Shown: positions 11,419 through 24,373 of the stretch, piece after piece | Layout: every line of letters begins with the position of its first letter | Position numbering within the stretch: position 1 is the first letter of the stretch | DNA from: Blastocystis sp. Blastoise | Lineage: Eukaryota; Sar; Bigyra; Opalinata; Blastocystidae | Reading direction: 5' to 3' | DNA length: 64,000 nucleotides | Assembly: GCA_039096225.1 (NCBI GenBank) | Contig: JBBPEB010000011.1 | Coordinates: 124,001 to 188,000 of the forward strand | Made by a program: the position numbers and the translations under genes | The notes under the pieces: model-generated | Seen by the model: only the letters and a program-made list of their open reading frames with translations | The model's database searches: none | Told to the model about the DNA's origin: nothing

Positions 11419-13107
11419 GACACAATATGAGTAGTAAGGCCAAATATATTGTCTAAATAAAGAAAGCAAGAGAAAATTTTGGTTACAAGGAAAAAGAAGT
11501 GATTTTTTAAAATATGGGGGTATTTTCTTCTATATAAACAATTTGTATGTATTTCATATTTCATCCAGGGGGTATTTTCTATTTTTCATTCCTGCTCCCT
11601 AGTTCCGTGATTCTTTCATTCATTTCTCCATTTCTTATTATCTAATCTTGATTATTTCATTTTTTTCAATCTCACATAAAATGTGTATTTCATTGTATTA
11701 AAGGCATTTATTATTTATGTTCTCATTGTCTTATGATCTCCATTAGTCTTTATTATCATATGAATAAAAAAATAAGCAATAATAAGGATTTCTTAATTTC
11801 GTAGTGTTCTTCATGAATGTGTATGCTTGTAAATAGTTCATAAAATTCATTTATGAAGGAATCTTGATTGTCTAGTTTCATAATCAATTTTTAAAATTAC
11901 CATTTTTATAGAAATTCAGTATTTTCTATTGATTTATGTAGAGTTTAATATAATAAATTAGTTCAAAATATTAAGAATTATTATCTACATGATATTGGAA
12001 ATTATAAATAGGATATTATACTTGGAAACGATCAATTATATCGAAAAAAAAACTTTCATTTATTATTTCATAAAAATAAAATAATTCTATAGAGCAAAAC
12101 AAAAACATTCAGACGTAAAACTTGTAAAAAAAGCCATAAATAAGAAAAAACTTATATACAAGAGATTGAAAATAAGAAAATACTACAAAAAAATAATGTA
12201 TAAAAACAAACATCTGAATTCTACAGAGTGATGAAAACAATAGATATGACCAAAATAGATATAAATAAAAACAATTTAGAAACTAAAACATAATATTCTA
12301 AATTGACTCATAAATCTTATAAAAAAAAATAAAATATAGATAAAAAAAAGAAAGAAAAAAAACAATATATGTATATATATATAAAGATGATAAAGAGAAG
12401 AACAACAAATAAATATAAATATAATATTATATCAAATAGTATTTACAATTCGTATATAAACAGTAAATGAATACCAGTAGACTGGCAATGAATATATCGA
12501 TAATTCATAGAACAAAGAAAATATCTTATGAGAAAAATATACGTTATACAATAGTAAAATATATGTTATATATATACATAAAAAGTGAATTTCACTATTA
12601 CATTGAAAATAAAAATTTAAAAAAAAAAATGTTTTTAACAATTTAAATAAAATAAATTGTTATTAAATAGAGTATAGAAATGAATTCATTATAAGACCAA
12701 TAGGATAATATATATAGATATATGTTCTTATAAATATAATATTAAAAAGATTACAACATATTAATAATAAACTTATAAATATGAATAGATTAATTAATAT
12801 GAACGAGAGAGACTTTTTCAACGATCTTAATAATGTGAGTATATAATAATAAGAAATATAATATAGAGAAGAGACTCTTAAAGAAGAATGTCATATATAT
12901 ATATTATATAGAAATAGAAAGAATATATATATATATATTAAGAATAATATACTTTATTCTATATAGATAATAAGTAAATAGCAATTAAATATTATGATAT
13001 AAATGATAACATAAATACTTTATATTTATCAATAATATATAATAATATATTATAAACATATATTATATATATATAATATAAAATATGAATGAATATGATG
13101 ATGATTA
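11419..13107. other. Intergenic between ABC transporter 3' end and RPL39
   Basis: No gene supported. The left part should contain the RPL39 promoter and the right part the ABC 3'UTR. A small open frame at 12641-12432 (-) is AT-rich with no recognisable domain and is best treated as chance. Confidence 0.55.
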
Positions 13108-16100
13108 TTAAGAAGAGTTTGAAGGTATTTGAGCCATAAAGAGTGTTCTATACATATCATTATTCTCTAATAAAGCAGCATGAGTGCCACTAGCAAGTAT
13201 TTCTCCTTTATTCATGAGATATATAGTATTACATACAGTTAACATATTCATATTATTCGACATAAATAATACAGTACAAGCATGATTCTGTTTCCATTCA
13301 AGAAATGAAGATAAAAACCGTTTTTGAGTAGGATTATCAAACATTGTGAATGGATCATCAAATATCATAAATGAGGGTCTTCGAATAAGTGCACGTGCAA
13401 AACATATCTTCTGCTTGTCTGCCATCGAAAGTTGATCTTGAATTTCTCGAATAGGGGTGTTTAATCTATAGATATTAATATTCATAATCATTAATGTATA
13501 TAAAGTAATATAGTATTATGGTATAGAAGAAAATTAAAAGGAAAAAAGAAAAGAAAATAAGTAAAATTTTAAAAAATTTAAAGGAAACATAAAAAATATA
13601 TATATAATAAAATAAAAATTAAAAAAAAAAATAAAATAAAATAAAAATTTAAAAATAAAATAAAATAAAAATAGAAATACTTTTGAGGGAGTTTCATAAT
13701 ACTATCGAAACAGGATGCCATCAGTAATACTTCAATAATATCAGCTTCTGTCGGATATCCTTTTCCATTCATTCCCATGATTATATTGTCCCTGACTGTC
13801 CCTTCAAATAATACAGGAGTTCTCCAAAATACACTGATATTATTACGAATCAGTTTCTCAGACCATTTACGTATGTCTTTATCATCTATGTTTATTATAC
13901 CCACTATAGAAGAAGATAGAATATATAATATAGGTAATAGTTTTAATAAATATAACTATATATATAATAATAAATATAACTATATATAATAATAAATATA
14001 ACTACATATATAATAATAAATATAACTATATATATAATAATAAATATAACTATATATATAATAATAAATATAACTATATATAATAATAAATATAACTATA
14101 TATAATAATAATAAATATAACTACATATATAATAATAAATATAACTATATACTTGAAATATAGAATCGTTCTAAGACACTTACAATACAATCACGGCCAC
14201 AATCTGGATCTCCAACAAAAGCTACCATATCTCCCGCGGGAATAGAGAAGGAAATATGGCGTAAGACATTCACGGGATTATCTTCAGGATATCGTAAAGT
14301 GACGTTGTTAAACTCAATAGCTCCCTTAATATCTTGAAATTGATTGGATGAGATTGATTTGTGATCTTTATTTGGATATTTAAGAAGATTTGAAAGATAC
14401 TGTGACGCATCTTGTGTAGGTATATCCTTAAAAACAGTATTCAATAGTGTTCTGACATAAAAACCACTATATAATAATAATAATAATAAATATATATATA
14501 CCCAAATTGAATACAGACCATACAATAGAAGAGAGATTCATAAGTAATATACCCATGATTCACAAAAACACTACCAATATACAGATACACGGGGAAAATA
14601 AGATATATAATAAACTATAGAGAAGATATGTATTGTTATCGATAATAATAATATTAATATTAATATATATACATAATCAATAGTAATAATGAATATAAAT
14701 AGAATAAATATGATATAATAATAAACATATGAATGAATATAAATATAATAAATATGAATATAATAAATATATACCTGTTCTAATGTATAATATAAGGAAT
14801 GAATATTGATTCCTGATTTATTATAAATATCCACGGTTTTATGGAGGTCTTTAACTAATGACGACGTAAATGCATTCCCAAGATTATAATTATATATAGA
14901 TGGATAATTACTTAGGAAACTTGTAAATATTTGAGTATACTAGAAATAAGAATAATAGCGACAATATTCATAATATATATTAATAAATATATACATATAA
15001 ATATATATATTAATATATATATATATATAATATATATATTAATATATATATATATATAAATCATAATATAAAATGAAATAAAACACTAAATTTTATAAAT
15101 AAAAAAACTAGAATAAAATAGATATAAATAACTACATACAGCAAAAAGATATCGATTGATTCTTCTTGTATTTTTATATTTATTATGTCTTATCGCATAA
15201 TCTGTATAGATAAGAAGAATTGTTGATACAACGAAAGTTAAACCAAAGTATATATTTGTAAAACAAATTAATATATAAATAGTAATAGCAACTAAGATAA
15301 CATGAGTATAAGTAGGAACATTCCAAATCATATAATATCGAATAGGAGTGAAAATATTAACCATTAAACATGCTACTGCATCTATATAAGATATAGAAAT
15401 ATACTTATAATAATGACAATAAATACTATTATTAATAATATTATATACATATATAATGATAAAATAAAAGAAATATCAAATAATTATTATATATCACATA
15501 ACAATAAATAATATTATAGATGATTATATATATATAAATCCAATGATAAATAAATACAAGGTGTATCATTAAGAGAATCAAAATAACTTTGATCTCTATG
15601 GAGTATCTGATTGACAGCTTTGATTTTAAGTGACGCCATGATACTATCGGCGAATAAAGAGGTACCTAAATTACAACCACAAAAAACAAGAAAGAAGACA
15701 AAACATGATAAAAGAGTATATAAGAATGATTTAAGAACAGCATAATCATTCGTAAATATCTCTATAGAACATATAGAATAGTATGAAATAAATATAAAAA
15801 TAATCATCATTAGTATGAATATCTCAAACAAACAAAAAAATTATAAATAGAAAAAAATTTATAAATAGAAAAAAATTAAAAAATAAACATAATATATATA
15901 TATACCATCATTATAGCATACATCAAATATATTTTTAACATAATTGATTAAGAATGGATAGAGTGTACATTTAATTATACTAAAAATAACAATAAGAATA
16001 TAATAAATATGATGATTTTCTGCATTATGTATAATTTCAAGAAGAGGTATGGTAGGATCTCTTCTATTTTGTTCTATATCATTATCTACGGTCTTTTTAT

Positions 16101-18870
16101 GACCTAATATACATATAGTATTACTATGTCGACTTGGCTTATGATTTGTGATCATACTATCTTTTCTTCCTTTATATTTAACAGATCCTGTTATTTGAGA
16201 TGAAGAAGAAGATATAGCAGTAGGAGAAGGAAGATTGGTATCATAATAAATAGAATAGATAGAATCGATCTTCTGTAAAGATTCATAAGTTCCTTTCGCT
16301 ATAAATTGATTGGATTCCATTATATAGATACGATCTGATAATGTACAATTATGAATCATCTGACCTGTAGTTAATAAACACATATTATTACGATTCATAT
16401 ATTTATATATATTAGTCAATAATTGACTTTCTAATTGAGGATCAAAAGAACTTAAAACATCATCTAAAATCAACATCTTTGGGTGTGTCATCAATGCACG
16501 TGCAATACAGACTAAGCATGCAATATCTGTAGGTATTTTTATAGAAGAATCACCTACCATAGTATTAAACCCATTAGGTAACTTTTGTATAAGTGTATGT
16601 AAGCCACATAATTCAATAATTTCTTGGAATTCATTTTGATTTATTTCTTCTTTATTAAAACATAATACTATATTCTCTTTAATTGTTCCCATAAATAATT
16701 GAGGTTGATGAGAAACATATGCAATCATTTGACTGTATAGAGTAGAGTTAATATCCTTTATATTAATATTATTAAGAGTAATAGTTCCTTCATAACCAGA
16801 ACGGAAACGAAGAAGAAGAGATAAAAATGTTGTTTTTCCTGAACCACTTGGACCTACTATACAGATATGTTCCCCTTGGGAAATAGAGAAGGAAATATCA
16901 TTGATAGAAGGTTTCTCTGCTGATTTAAAGAGGTATATAAGATGTTCACAAGCAAGAGAAAAGGTATTGAAATCTGAAATTGAATATTTATTATTATTAT
17001 TCACAAGTTGTTTATTCGGTTGATGATGACAAACAGAATAGAAGTTTGATGAGTATTGAAATATAGTTCTTATCGTTGTATAGTTAGTATGTACAGAATA
17101 GAGAAGAGATAAAGATAATAATGCTAGAATAAGTCCTACTAATTTACGACTTGTTAATGTAAAGGAAGTTTGTATAAATGAAAAACTGGATATTTCATTA
17201 CACTATATATATAATGAATTATAGAAGAATCATTAAAAGGTGATTTATAATTGAGATTATAAAAATATAGAAATATAAAGAAGAATATATAAATATAAAG
17301 AATAAGAATAGAAAAATATAAAGAAAAAATAATAATATAAATATATAAAGAATAAATAATAATTTATATACATAAGATTGACATGTTTCTGATAAACTAT
17401 GATAATATTGACCACATAAATTATAGAGATGAATAGTATTTCCAGAGGTACAATTGTGTTCAATAAATAATGTATAATAATAATTACGATCATAATTTTG
17501 AGAATAAGAAGTAGCAAAGAAGAGTCCAGAAATACAGAATATAAGAGAGAATACAGATAAACCCAAGAAGAAACTTATTGTATATTGTCTCTTAGCAGTA
17601 ACATGTTTTGTATCCATGATCTAGAGATATCATATATATATATATAAGATTATTATCTAATGAATATATAATGAATATATATATAATAGATAGAATAATA
17701 AAACTACTACTAGAATAAAAAATAATAATAAATATTAATATATATACTGAAGATTGGAATCGATTAATAAATTCTTGTTCACTAGTAAATGATTTAATAA
17801 TATGAATATTCCCAATAAAACTGGTCATTAAGGCGATACTAGCTGTTTTTACATCACCAAAGTATTTTTGTAACTGGTTGAACTTATTAGAATACATTTT
17901 AAAAGTACAGAAATAAAAGGTATATAATAATATCATAACTACAAACGTCTTCCAGTCCTATATATAATAAATAAATAAATATAATAAATAAATATAATAA
18001 ATAAATATAATAATAATAAATAAATAAATATAATAAATAAATATAATAATAATAAATAAATATAATAAATATAATAATAATAAATAAATAAATATAATAA
18101 ATAAATATAATAATAATAAATAAATAAATATAATAATAAACAAATGAATATGATAAATATAATAAATAAGCATAATAATAATAAAAAATAAGCAAATAAA
18201 TACATAATAAAGTCCAAAGATAAGAATGCCAATATAATTTGAATTGGATAATATATAATCATATAAAGCATCCGCCATCTTGGAGAAATAGTCTTTTGCT
18301 TCTCTAGATAGTATTTGAGCCATTTTCTGAGGCTTCGAATACTCAATAAATTCAAAATCTTGAGATAATAGTGATCCTATCATGTTGTCACGAGCACGAA
18401 TATAAATATGATCTATAATAGTGAAATAAGTAAATCAATATATATATATATATAGTATTCATTTTTAAGATTATATACTAACAAAAATAGACGTAAAGTA
18501 ATTTGCTAGTGAGCTTGTAATTGTTAAAATGAGAATTATAGCTATCCAGAATAGAAATAAATGTAAGACAGTCGTGTCATTCTTATCTTGAGAAAAACTG
18601 TAATCAAAAAAATAACCACATAAAATATAAGGAAGAGGATATAGCAAACCATGAATTAAGCATACTATATATAAAAAGAAATTAATATATCTAACATATG
18701 TTTATAAATAGCAAACACTTACAGATCATTCCGAAATAGACATATATATTATCTGACGGTACAGAAAAGTATCTCATGAAACTACATAGATTAGTCACCT
18801 TAGGCATATTATCCTCCATTATATCACAAGAATCATTTGTGGATTCTGGATTACTTTGGTCGTTATTCAT
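13108..18870 (-). CDS. ABCB (MDR-like) full transporter with degenerate ATP sites
   Basis: Thirteen exons: 18870-18723, 18664-18479, 18412-18204, 17957-17748, 17620-17372, 17202-15906, 15761-15558, 15381-15140, 14939-14775, 14614-14502, 14466-14153, 13903-13681, 13465-13108. All introns are GT-AG and the product is 1305 aa, the usual P-glycoprotein length, in the order TMD1-NBD1-TMD2-NBD2. NBD1 has a good Walker A (GPSGSGKTT), but its signature region reads IPTDI instead of LSGGQ, Walker B is LILDD (Asp for the catalytic Glu), and the H-loop His is absent (LLTTGQM). NBD2 has GDPDCGRDC for Walker A (Lys replaced), no Q-loop Gln (SVFWRTPVLF), LSMAD for LSGGQ, MIFDD, and no His (MSNNM). Neither composite ATP site is complete. 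Substrate unknown. Confidence 0.87.
13920..14150. repeat. Tandem repeat in ABC intron 11
   Basis: Head-to-tail copies of a roughly 25-bp unit, AATATAACTATATATAATAA with small variations, fill most of the intron between 14152 and 13904. Confidence 0.8.
17958..18200. repeat. AAATAAATAATA simple repeat filling ABC intron 3
   Basis: The intron is almost entirely AATA/AAT microsatellite. On the minus strand it is open in all three frames (Tyr/Ile/Leu runs), which produces spurious open frames. Confidence 0.85.
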
Positions 18871-20038
18871 AATATGCTTCTAGTTATTGTGTTTAAAATA
18901 ATAAATAGACAAAAATTTTGAAATTTCATTTGTTGTTTTCTTTTAGTAATTCGATATTTTTATATTTATACTACAAAAATATGAGATTCTCACGATTATA
19001 TTATTTTGAATTATTCTTTTTTTATTGGATAAAAATTTCAAAAAGATCATTCACCAATAACGGATTCACCCCTTTGTTTTTATTCTTTCGTTTTCATCAT
19101 CTTTAATCATTATTTCTTTCTAAATCGTAATCATTCTGATGCAGTACTAATTTAAAGTGTAGAATGTTTTTTCTCTTATTGCAGTTATAATATATATATA
19201 TATATTTGATGTTGATATGATTATTGAATCATTATTTTTACATATATTGTTAGCTACTAATAAGTCTGAATGATCCCTGAATGGTTCGAGACGGCATTGA
19301 AAAAAAAGTTTATCATAAAAAAATATTTTTTGCATTAGAAATAGGAAACAGACGTTTTTATTCCTTTTTTCATTATCACTATAAAACAGATGTTTTGAAA
19401 ACAAAGTCTAGGAAAACAATATTCTCGTTTTAAATACATATAGATGAACTTGTCTTTTGAAATGGACTAAGTCTATACTTGTTTTATAAACTAGATAGTA
19501 ATGTGAATCTCTAGAAAGAATAAGAAATGTTAAAAAAACAAAAATGTCTTTATAACATGAAATTTCTCTTTTATAATATGCTTATTTGAATATCAGGATG
19601 AAAGCTATGTATTTCCGTTAGTAAGGATATAAATATTTATATGATTTAAAAAAAAAATAAAGCGAGATTATTTTAATTAGTCACAAAAAAATTGTTTTAG
19701 AATATAGAAGCGAGTATATCTTGCTAGGAAGCATTTCTATGAACAAGACAAAATACTTTAAAACTTCATAATGAATCATAAATGTATGTCTAAGAGTAAA
19801 ACAAGGAAAGTTCTTCATAAACAGTTTTTTGTTCTACAAATTTCAAAAATAGGAGCATTTTTCAATCAACCAATTTCTTCTATTCATTATACATAAATAG
19901 ATTTCCCATGAATATATTTATTTTTGCTAAGAGTTTTCAAAAATAATTGCGAGGAAAACAAATGATCACTATTTATCGTTTTTTTTTAATTAAAATTGTT
20001 TTATTTATTGTGATATTATTGTATTAATTTGAAATAAA
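18871..20038. other. Divergent intergenic region, ABC transporter / DPY-30
   Basis: Lies between two start codons pointing apart, so it should hold both promoters. No gene, tRNA or structured RNA was recognised. A T-arm-like GGTTCGAGAC at about 19281 does not fold into a tRNA. Confidence 0.55.
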
Positions 20039-20408
20039 ATGTCTGAACAAGGTGAATTGATATGATAGCATAGACTATAACTAATCTATAGGTGAACAAG
20101 CTACTCCTATAAAAGATGAACAAGTTGTTCCTGTATTTTGTTATTCTTTCTATTTGTAGTTTATGTTTATGATGATCTAGGAAGCTGCTGATAATGAAGA
20201 ATTTGCTTCTAAGGATATGTCTGCTGAAGAACTCAAGAGTCTTCCCATCAGAGCTTATCTCGATAAGACAGTTGTCCCTATTTTATTATTAGGTTTAAGT
20301 GAATTAACCAAAGAAAGACCTGCTGATCCAATCAAGTTTTTAGCTGAATACTTATTACACAATAATCCTCAGAGTCCTCCTACTAATCCTGATGATAAGA
20401 AACGATAA
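20039..20408 (+). CDS. DPY30: DPY-30 homologue, COMPASS/MLL complex subunit
   Basis: Small dimeric subunit of the Set1/MLL (COMPASS) histone H3 Lys4 methyltransferase; the DPY-30 motif docks on the amphipathic helix of Ash2-type partners and of PKA-anchor-like proteins. Exons 20039-20051 (13 nt), 20092-20132 (41 nt) and 20181-20408 give 93 aa. The N-terminal third is short, acidic and probably unstructured. The X-D-D fold runs from about residue 30 to 83, with the hallmark [19 protein letters not shown] followed by [16 protein letters not shown]. Both introns are GT-AG and very short (40 and 48 nt). The tail ends in a basic DDKKR. Length and motif match the family, and confidence is high. Confidence 0.94.
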
Positions 20409-20752
20409 ATCATTCACTTGTTTATGTTTTTATAGTCTCTGTTTATTTTTCTTTTTGTTTGTTACGTTTCAGTTATTTATATAATTTATTCACAATAACA
20501 AAAAGAAAGAATTATTATTAATGAAGAACAAAAGTCAAATCCTTATTTTTTAAATGAAAAAATTATTCTTTTAGACATATATTACTATTATTCAGTATAT
20601 TTTGATAGAGATTCCTATAGATATTTAAAAGATTTAAATAGATAAAGAGAAATATGAATACTTTCATATAAGCGAAGAATGAATTATTGATTTGAACCTC
20701 AGAATTCATTTCATTTATTGAATTAAATAGTAATAACATTAAAGAATTCTAT
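20409..20752. other. Convergent 3' region between DPY-30 and PARG
   Basis: Nothing coding was seen. The sequence is AT-rich and should hold the two 3'UTRs. Confidence 0.6.
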
Positions 20753-21196
20753 TCATATGTATATATATATTGATGTAATAGGAAAAGAGGAAATGAAAAG
20801 GATATAAGGAACAGTTAATTGACCAACAGTTATATGATATTTATCGACAAATGCTACGAAATCTGATATTTGATTGGTTAATAGTATATCGTCAAATGTA
20901 TAGAAGTGTATCTATAGGAAGTAGTATAGTATTCAATATATATATATATATAAATATACATAATTTTTTATCTAAATTTACATAATAATATATATACATC
21001 TTTATTTAATAATGAACAAGCGATCCATTGTAATAAAAACTTTATTGGAGCGTAACCGCGAAATGCCTATATAGTATAGTAATAATAATAATTATTATTA
21101 TTATATCTAATAATAATATATATATATATGCTCCACATCCCCATTTGCCTGTAGCAATAGCATCCTTTGTTTCTGGAGATGAAAACCCTATATATG

Positions 21197-21277
<81 letters not shown>

Positions 21278-21378
21278 TTTATTAAATTCTCTTAGTAATG
21301 TATTTTGAAGTAGTTGTTCTTGAGGATAAGAACGGAAATGAAGTGCATCAATTGCAATAATAGTATCAGATGTATTAC

Positions 21379-21425
<47 letters not shown>

Positions 21426-22893
21426 AAGAATGTAGTACAGTAAGAATAATAATAAATTATATATATATAATTATATTATGATTAAAAAGAATTGAATAAA
21501 CATAAATTTTTAATAAAAACAATAAAGATTAATTCTATATATATATATATATACGTAGAATTAAGAAGAGGTCCATCAAATTTGAATGTCCAAGCATATC
21601 CTGTATATTTCGAATAAGGTCTAGTCCCTTCAATACATATAGATTCTACATCTTTCATAACATCACAGAATAACATACTAACTATCAATTCAGGAGCTAT
21701 AGTAAACATAATCTCTTCCTGAACACAACCAGTACCTAACACTCCTCCTCCTATATACCTATATACTATTACATAGAGTATATATAATATATAGTATAGT
21801 ATATAGTATATATATAGAATAGTATATATAGTATAGTATATATATTTCATAAACAAATAATAAAAAAACAAGGTTTCTATATAATAATATTATATATACT
21901 TATTTGCAAAATCGACTTTAATATCTTTGGGAATATCTCCAATTAATCCTTGCTGAAAGAGTCTGACTGGTTTGAGAGGAGTACAATCACTAGTCAACAT
22001 CTCTTTGGTATATATATGTGATAATACATGACGGGAGATCTTTATAGTACCTTCAGGCTTTGTTAATATAAATTGACGAAAATACTCAAATAAACATAAT
22101 AATTTCTCACAATAAATAGATTCATAACCACAAAGCCATTGAAATAAATCCACATGAATATTCTTTCCAGGCATATCATAAATACCTATAAAAGAGTAAT
22201 AAATATATATTTATATATTTATAGAAATATAAATATTAATAAAACAATTATATATATAGAAATAAAATAGAAATAAATACCTATAAAAAAGTAATAAAAA
22301 AATTATATATATCGAAATAAAAATACTAATAAAACAATTATATATATAGAAATAAAATAGAAATAAATACCTATAAAAGAGTAATAAATATATATTTATA
22401 TATTTATAAAAATATAAATATTAATAAAACAATTATATATATAGAAATAAAATAGAAATAAATACCTATAAAAAGCAATAAAAAAAAATATATATATATA
22501 GAAATATAAATATTAATAAACATCAATCAAAATAAATTAAAAAAAAAAATCTATAAACTTACCAAAAAACATAGCTATCAATAAATCACATGTTTCTGAT
22601 TTCGTTAATGATATAGATTTTTGTATATTACATTTCAGACGATCTAAAACGGACATGGATCTACTCTTTAAAAAGGCTTTCACACGGTTAATCATCCATG
22701 GTAATATTGTTGAAAAAAATAAATTATAATATTCATTATATTGAGGATGATTTTTCATCTTCAAAAAGGGTTCCATCTTTACTATAGTATCTAGATCATA
22801 TACATTTTTGATAAGTTTTGCAAAAGACTCTAGATTTTTAGGAGATTCTTCTACCATGAGTAAAGTTATTTTAGCCTGCTTATTGATTTGCAT
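20753..22893 (-). CDS. PARG: Poly(ADP-ribose) glycohydrolase
   Basis: Exo/endo-glycohydrolase that removes poly(ADP-ribose) chains from proteins, opposing PARP. Exons 22893-22563, 22185-21900, 21758-21555, 21377-21278, 21197-21132, 21066-20998 and 20911-20753 give 404 aa and TGA. The macrodomain signature GGG-x7-QEE is GGGVLGTGCVQEE at about residues 208-220; the two Glu are catalytic. It follows VDFANK and precedes FTIAPELIVSMLF. Later blocks also match: YSKYTGYAWTFKF, IAIDALHFRSYP, REFNKAYIGF, ATGKWGCGAFRGYAPIK, and KDIHFYTFDD near the end. There is no long N-terminal regulatory region, so this is a compact catalytic form. Introns 4 and 5 start with GC instead of GT. Intron 1 carries four copies of its acceptor. 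Confidence 0.92.
21198..21277 (-). repeat. (TA)n microsatellite that forms PARG intron 4
   Basis: An 80-bp intron that on the minus strand is GCATATAT, an uninterrupted AT tract, then TATAG. It contains no GT dinucleotide. The next exon again begins GCATATATA, so the two junctions share nine bases. Confidence 0.8.
22186..22545. repeat. Tandem repeat containing copied splice acceptors (PARG intron 1)
   Basis: Units of about 90-95 bp repeat the minus-strand acceptor TATAG followed by GTATTTAT four times (cuts at 22186/85, 22281/80, 22371/70, 22466/65). Only the 22185 copy continues into coding sequence. As in transportin, the unit straddles the intron/exon junction. Confidence 0.85.
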
Positions 22894-23345
22894 CTTGTTT
22901 AAATTAATGTTAAGAAATAAAAAAATATGTTTTTTGAAAGATTTAAAAAAATTCTCTAATACACAAACAAAAAAAAAACTGAATTTATTTCATAATTGTG
23001 TTGAATAAGAAAAGGACATTAATGTTGTGATTTAAAGTAAGATCCGTTGGAATCGAATATAGTCTTAATATAGATTAAAACTTAACAACAATATATCATT
23101 AATATAAAATAGTATAGACCATAAAAGAGAAAGTGTACTCCTAGATAATAAGAGTACAGATACTATTCATGTATCGTTATAGAATAATAAAAAAAGAATT
23201 ATAATTGTAAGAATTGTAAATATTAAAAAATAAAATGAAGATTAAAAGCCAAAACAAGAAATGACAAATAATTCAAGAAAAAAAAAGACAAAGAAATGTT
23301 AAAAAAAAGTGCAAAAAACATCAATTAAAAAAAAACTAGAAACAA
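22894..23345. other. Intergenic between eRF1 and PARG
   Basis: Holds the eRF1 3'UTR and the PARG promoter. No gene or structured element was recognised. Confidence 0.6.
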
Positions 23346-24292
23346 TTAAAAGAAATCTTCTTCTAAATCTTCTTCTTGCATACTTAATAAATCAAGTTTC
23401 CAACGTAATATACCACCAATACCACCAAATCCCTTACAGAATTGAGCACCTTCTTGAGATTTATTAGTAATAAACTCAAGAGTACAACCGAATTTCTTGT
23501 AGTTATCTGCAAGCCATTCAAGGAAGAGTTCCTTTTCAACGACATCAAGATCATTTCCATCCTTATCCTTAAAGTTATTACCATCACGAGATTCCTCTTC
23601 AGTTAAGAATAAAACATTAGTTTCTCCAGTTTGATTATTCTTAACAGTAATACGTTGAGTACCAAGACTCTCCCATACTAATAAAGTTTCTATAGCACCC
23701 ATTTCTAAACACTTAAGAGTATCAGAAATACCATAACAGAATTTACCAGTATCTTTAGCTAATTCATCAAAATAAGCACCAATAAGTTTCTTTTCTTATA
23801 ATAATAATAATAAACATAATAATAAACATAATAATAATAATAATAAACATAATAATAATAATAATAATAATAAACATAATAATAATAATAAACATAATAA
23901 TAAACATAAACATAAACATAACAATATTCTTGAATGAATTTGACGTCAGCAAGAGTATCAGCAGCTAATTCAATGGCTTGATTGAATCCATTATCACCAC
24001 CGTAGGACACATCCACTACTTTTACAACCATCTCTTTTAATCTAGCATCAAATAAATCAGAGATTAATAATTGATCTTTGAATTCAGCAGCACCAGCTAA
24101 GACAAGACCAGCAACATTAGGACGATCGTTAGTAATAAAGAATTGAACAGCACATTCACAACACTTTCTCATATAATTATGTCTCTTTTCTAAACGAATA
24201 CGAGCGAAACGAAGAGCAGATTGACCACCACGACCATGCTTCTTAGGAAGATCAACCTATAGAGAATAATAATAAATATAAATAGAATAATA

Positions 24293-24373
<81 letters not shown>

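Noticed and set aside
12432-12641. 69-aa minus-strand open frame
   Set aside because: AT-driven composition (Phe, Tyr, Ile, Leu), no conserved motif and no splice context.
17899-18195. Tyr/Ile/Leu-rich minus-strand open frames
   Set aside because: AATA/AAT microsatellite inside ABC intron 3 that happens to lack stops in several frames.
18413-18483. ABC intron 2 first looked like a TT-AG or GT-TA intron
   Set aside because: Using the donor GTATATAATC four bases further on gives a GT-AG intron with correct phase (FVNHIYIRARD), so nothing unusual is needed.
19275-19300. tRNA T-arm-like GGTTCGAGAC
   Set aside because: No matching T stem, anticodon arm or acceptor stem nearby.
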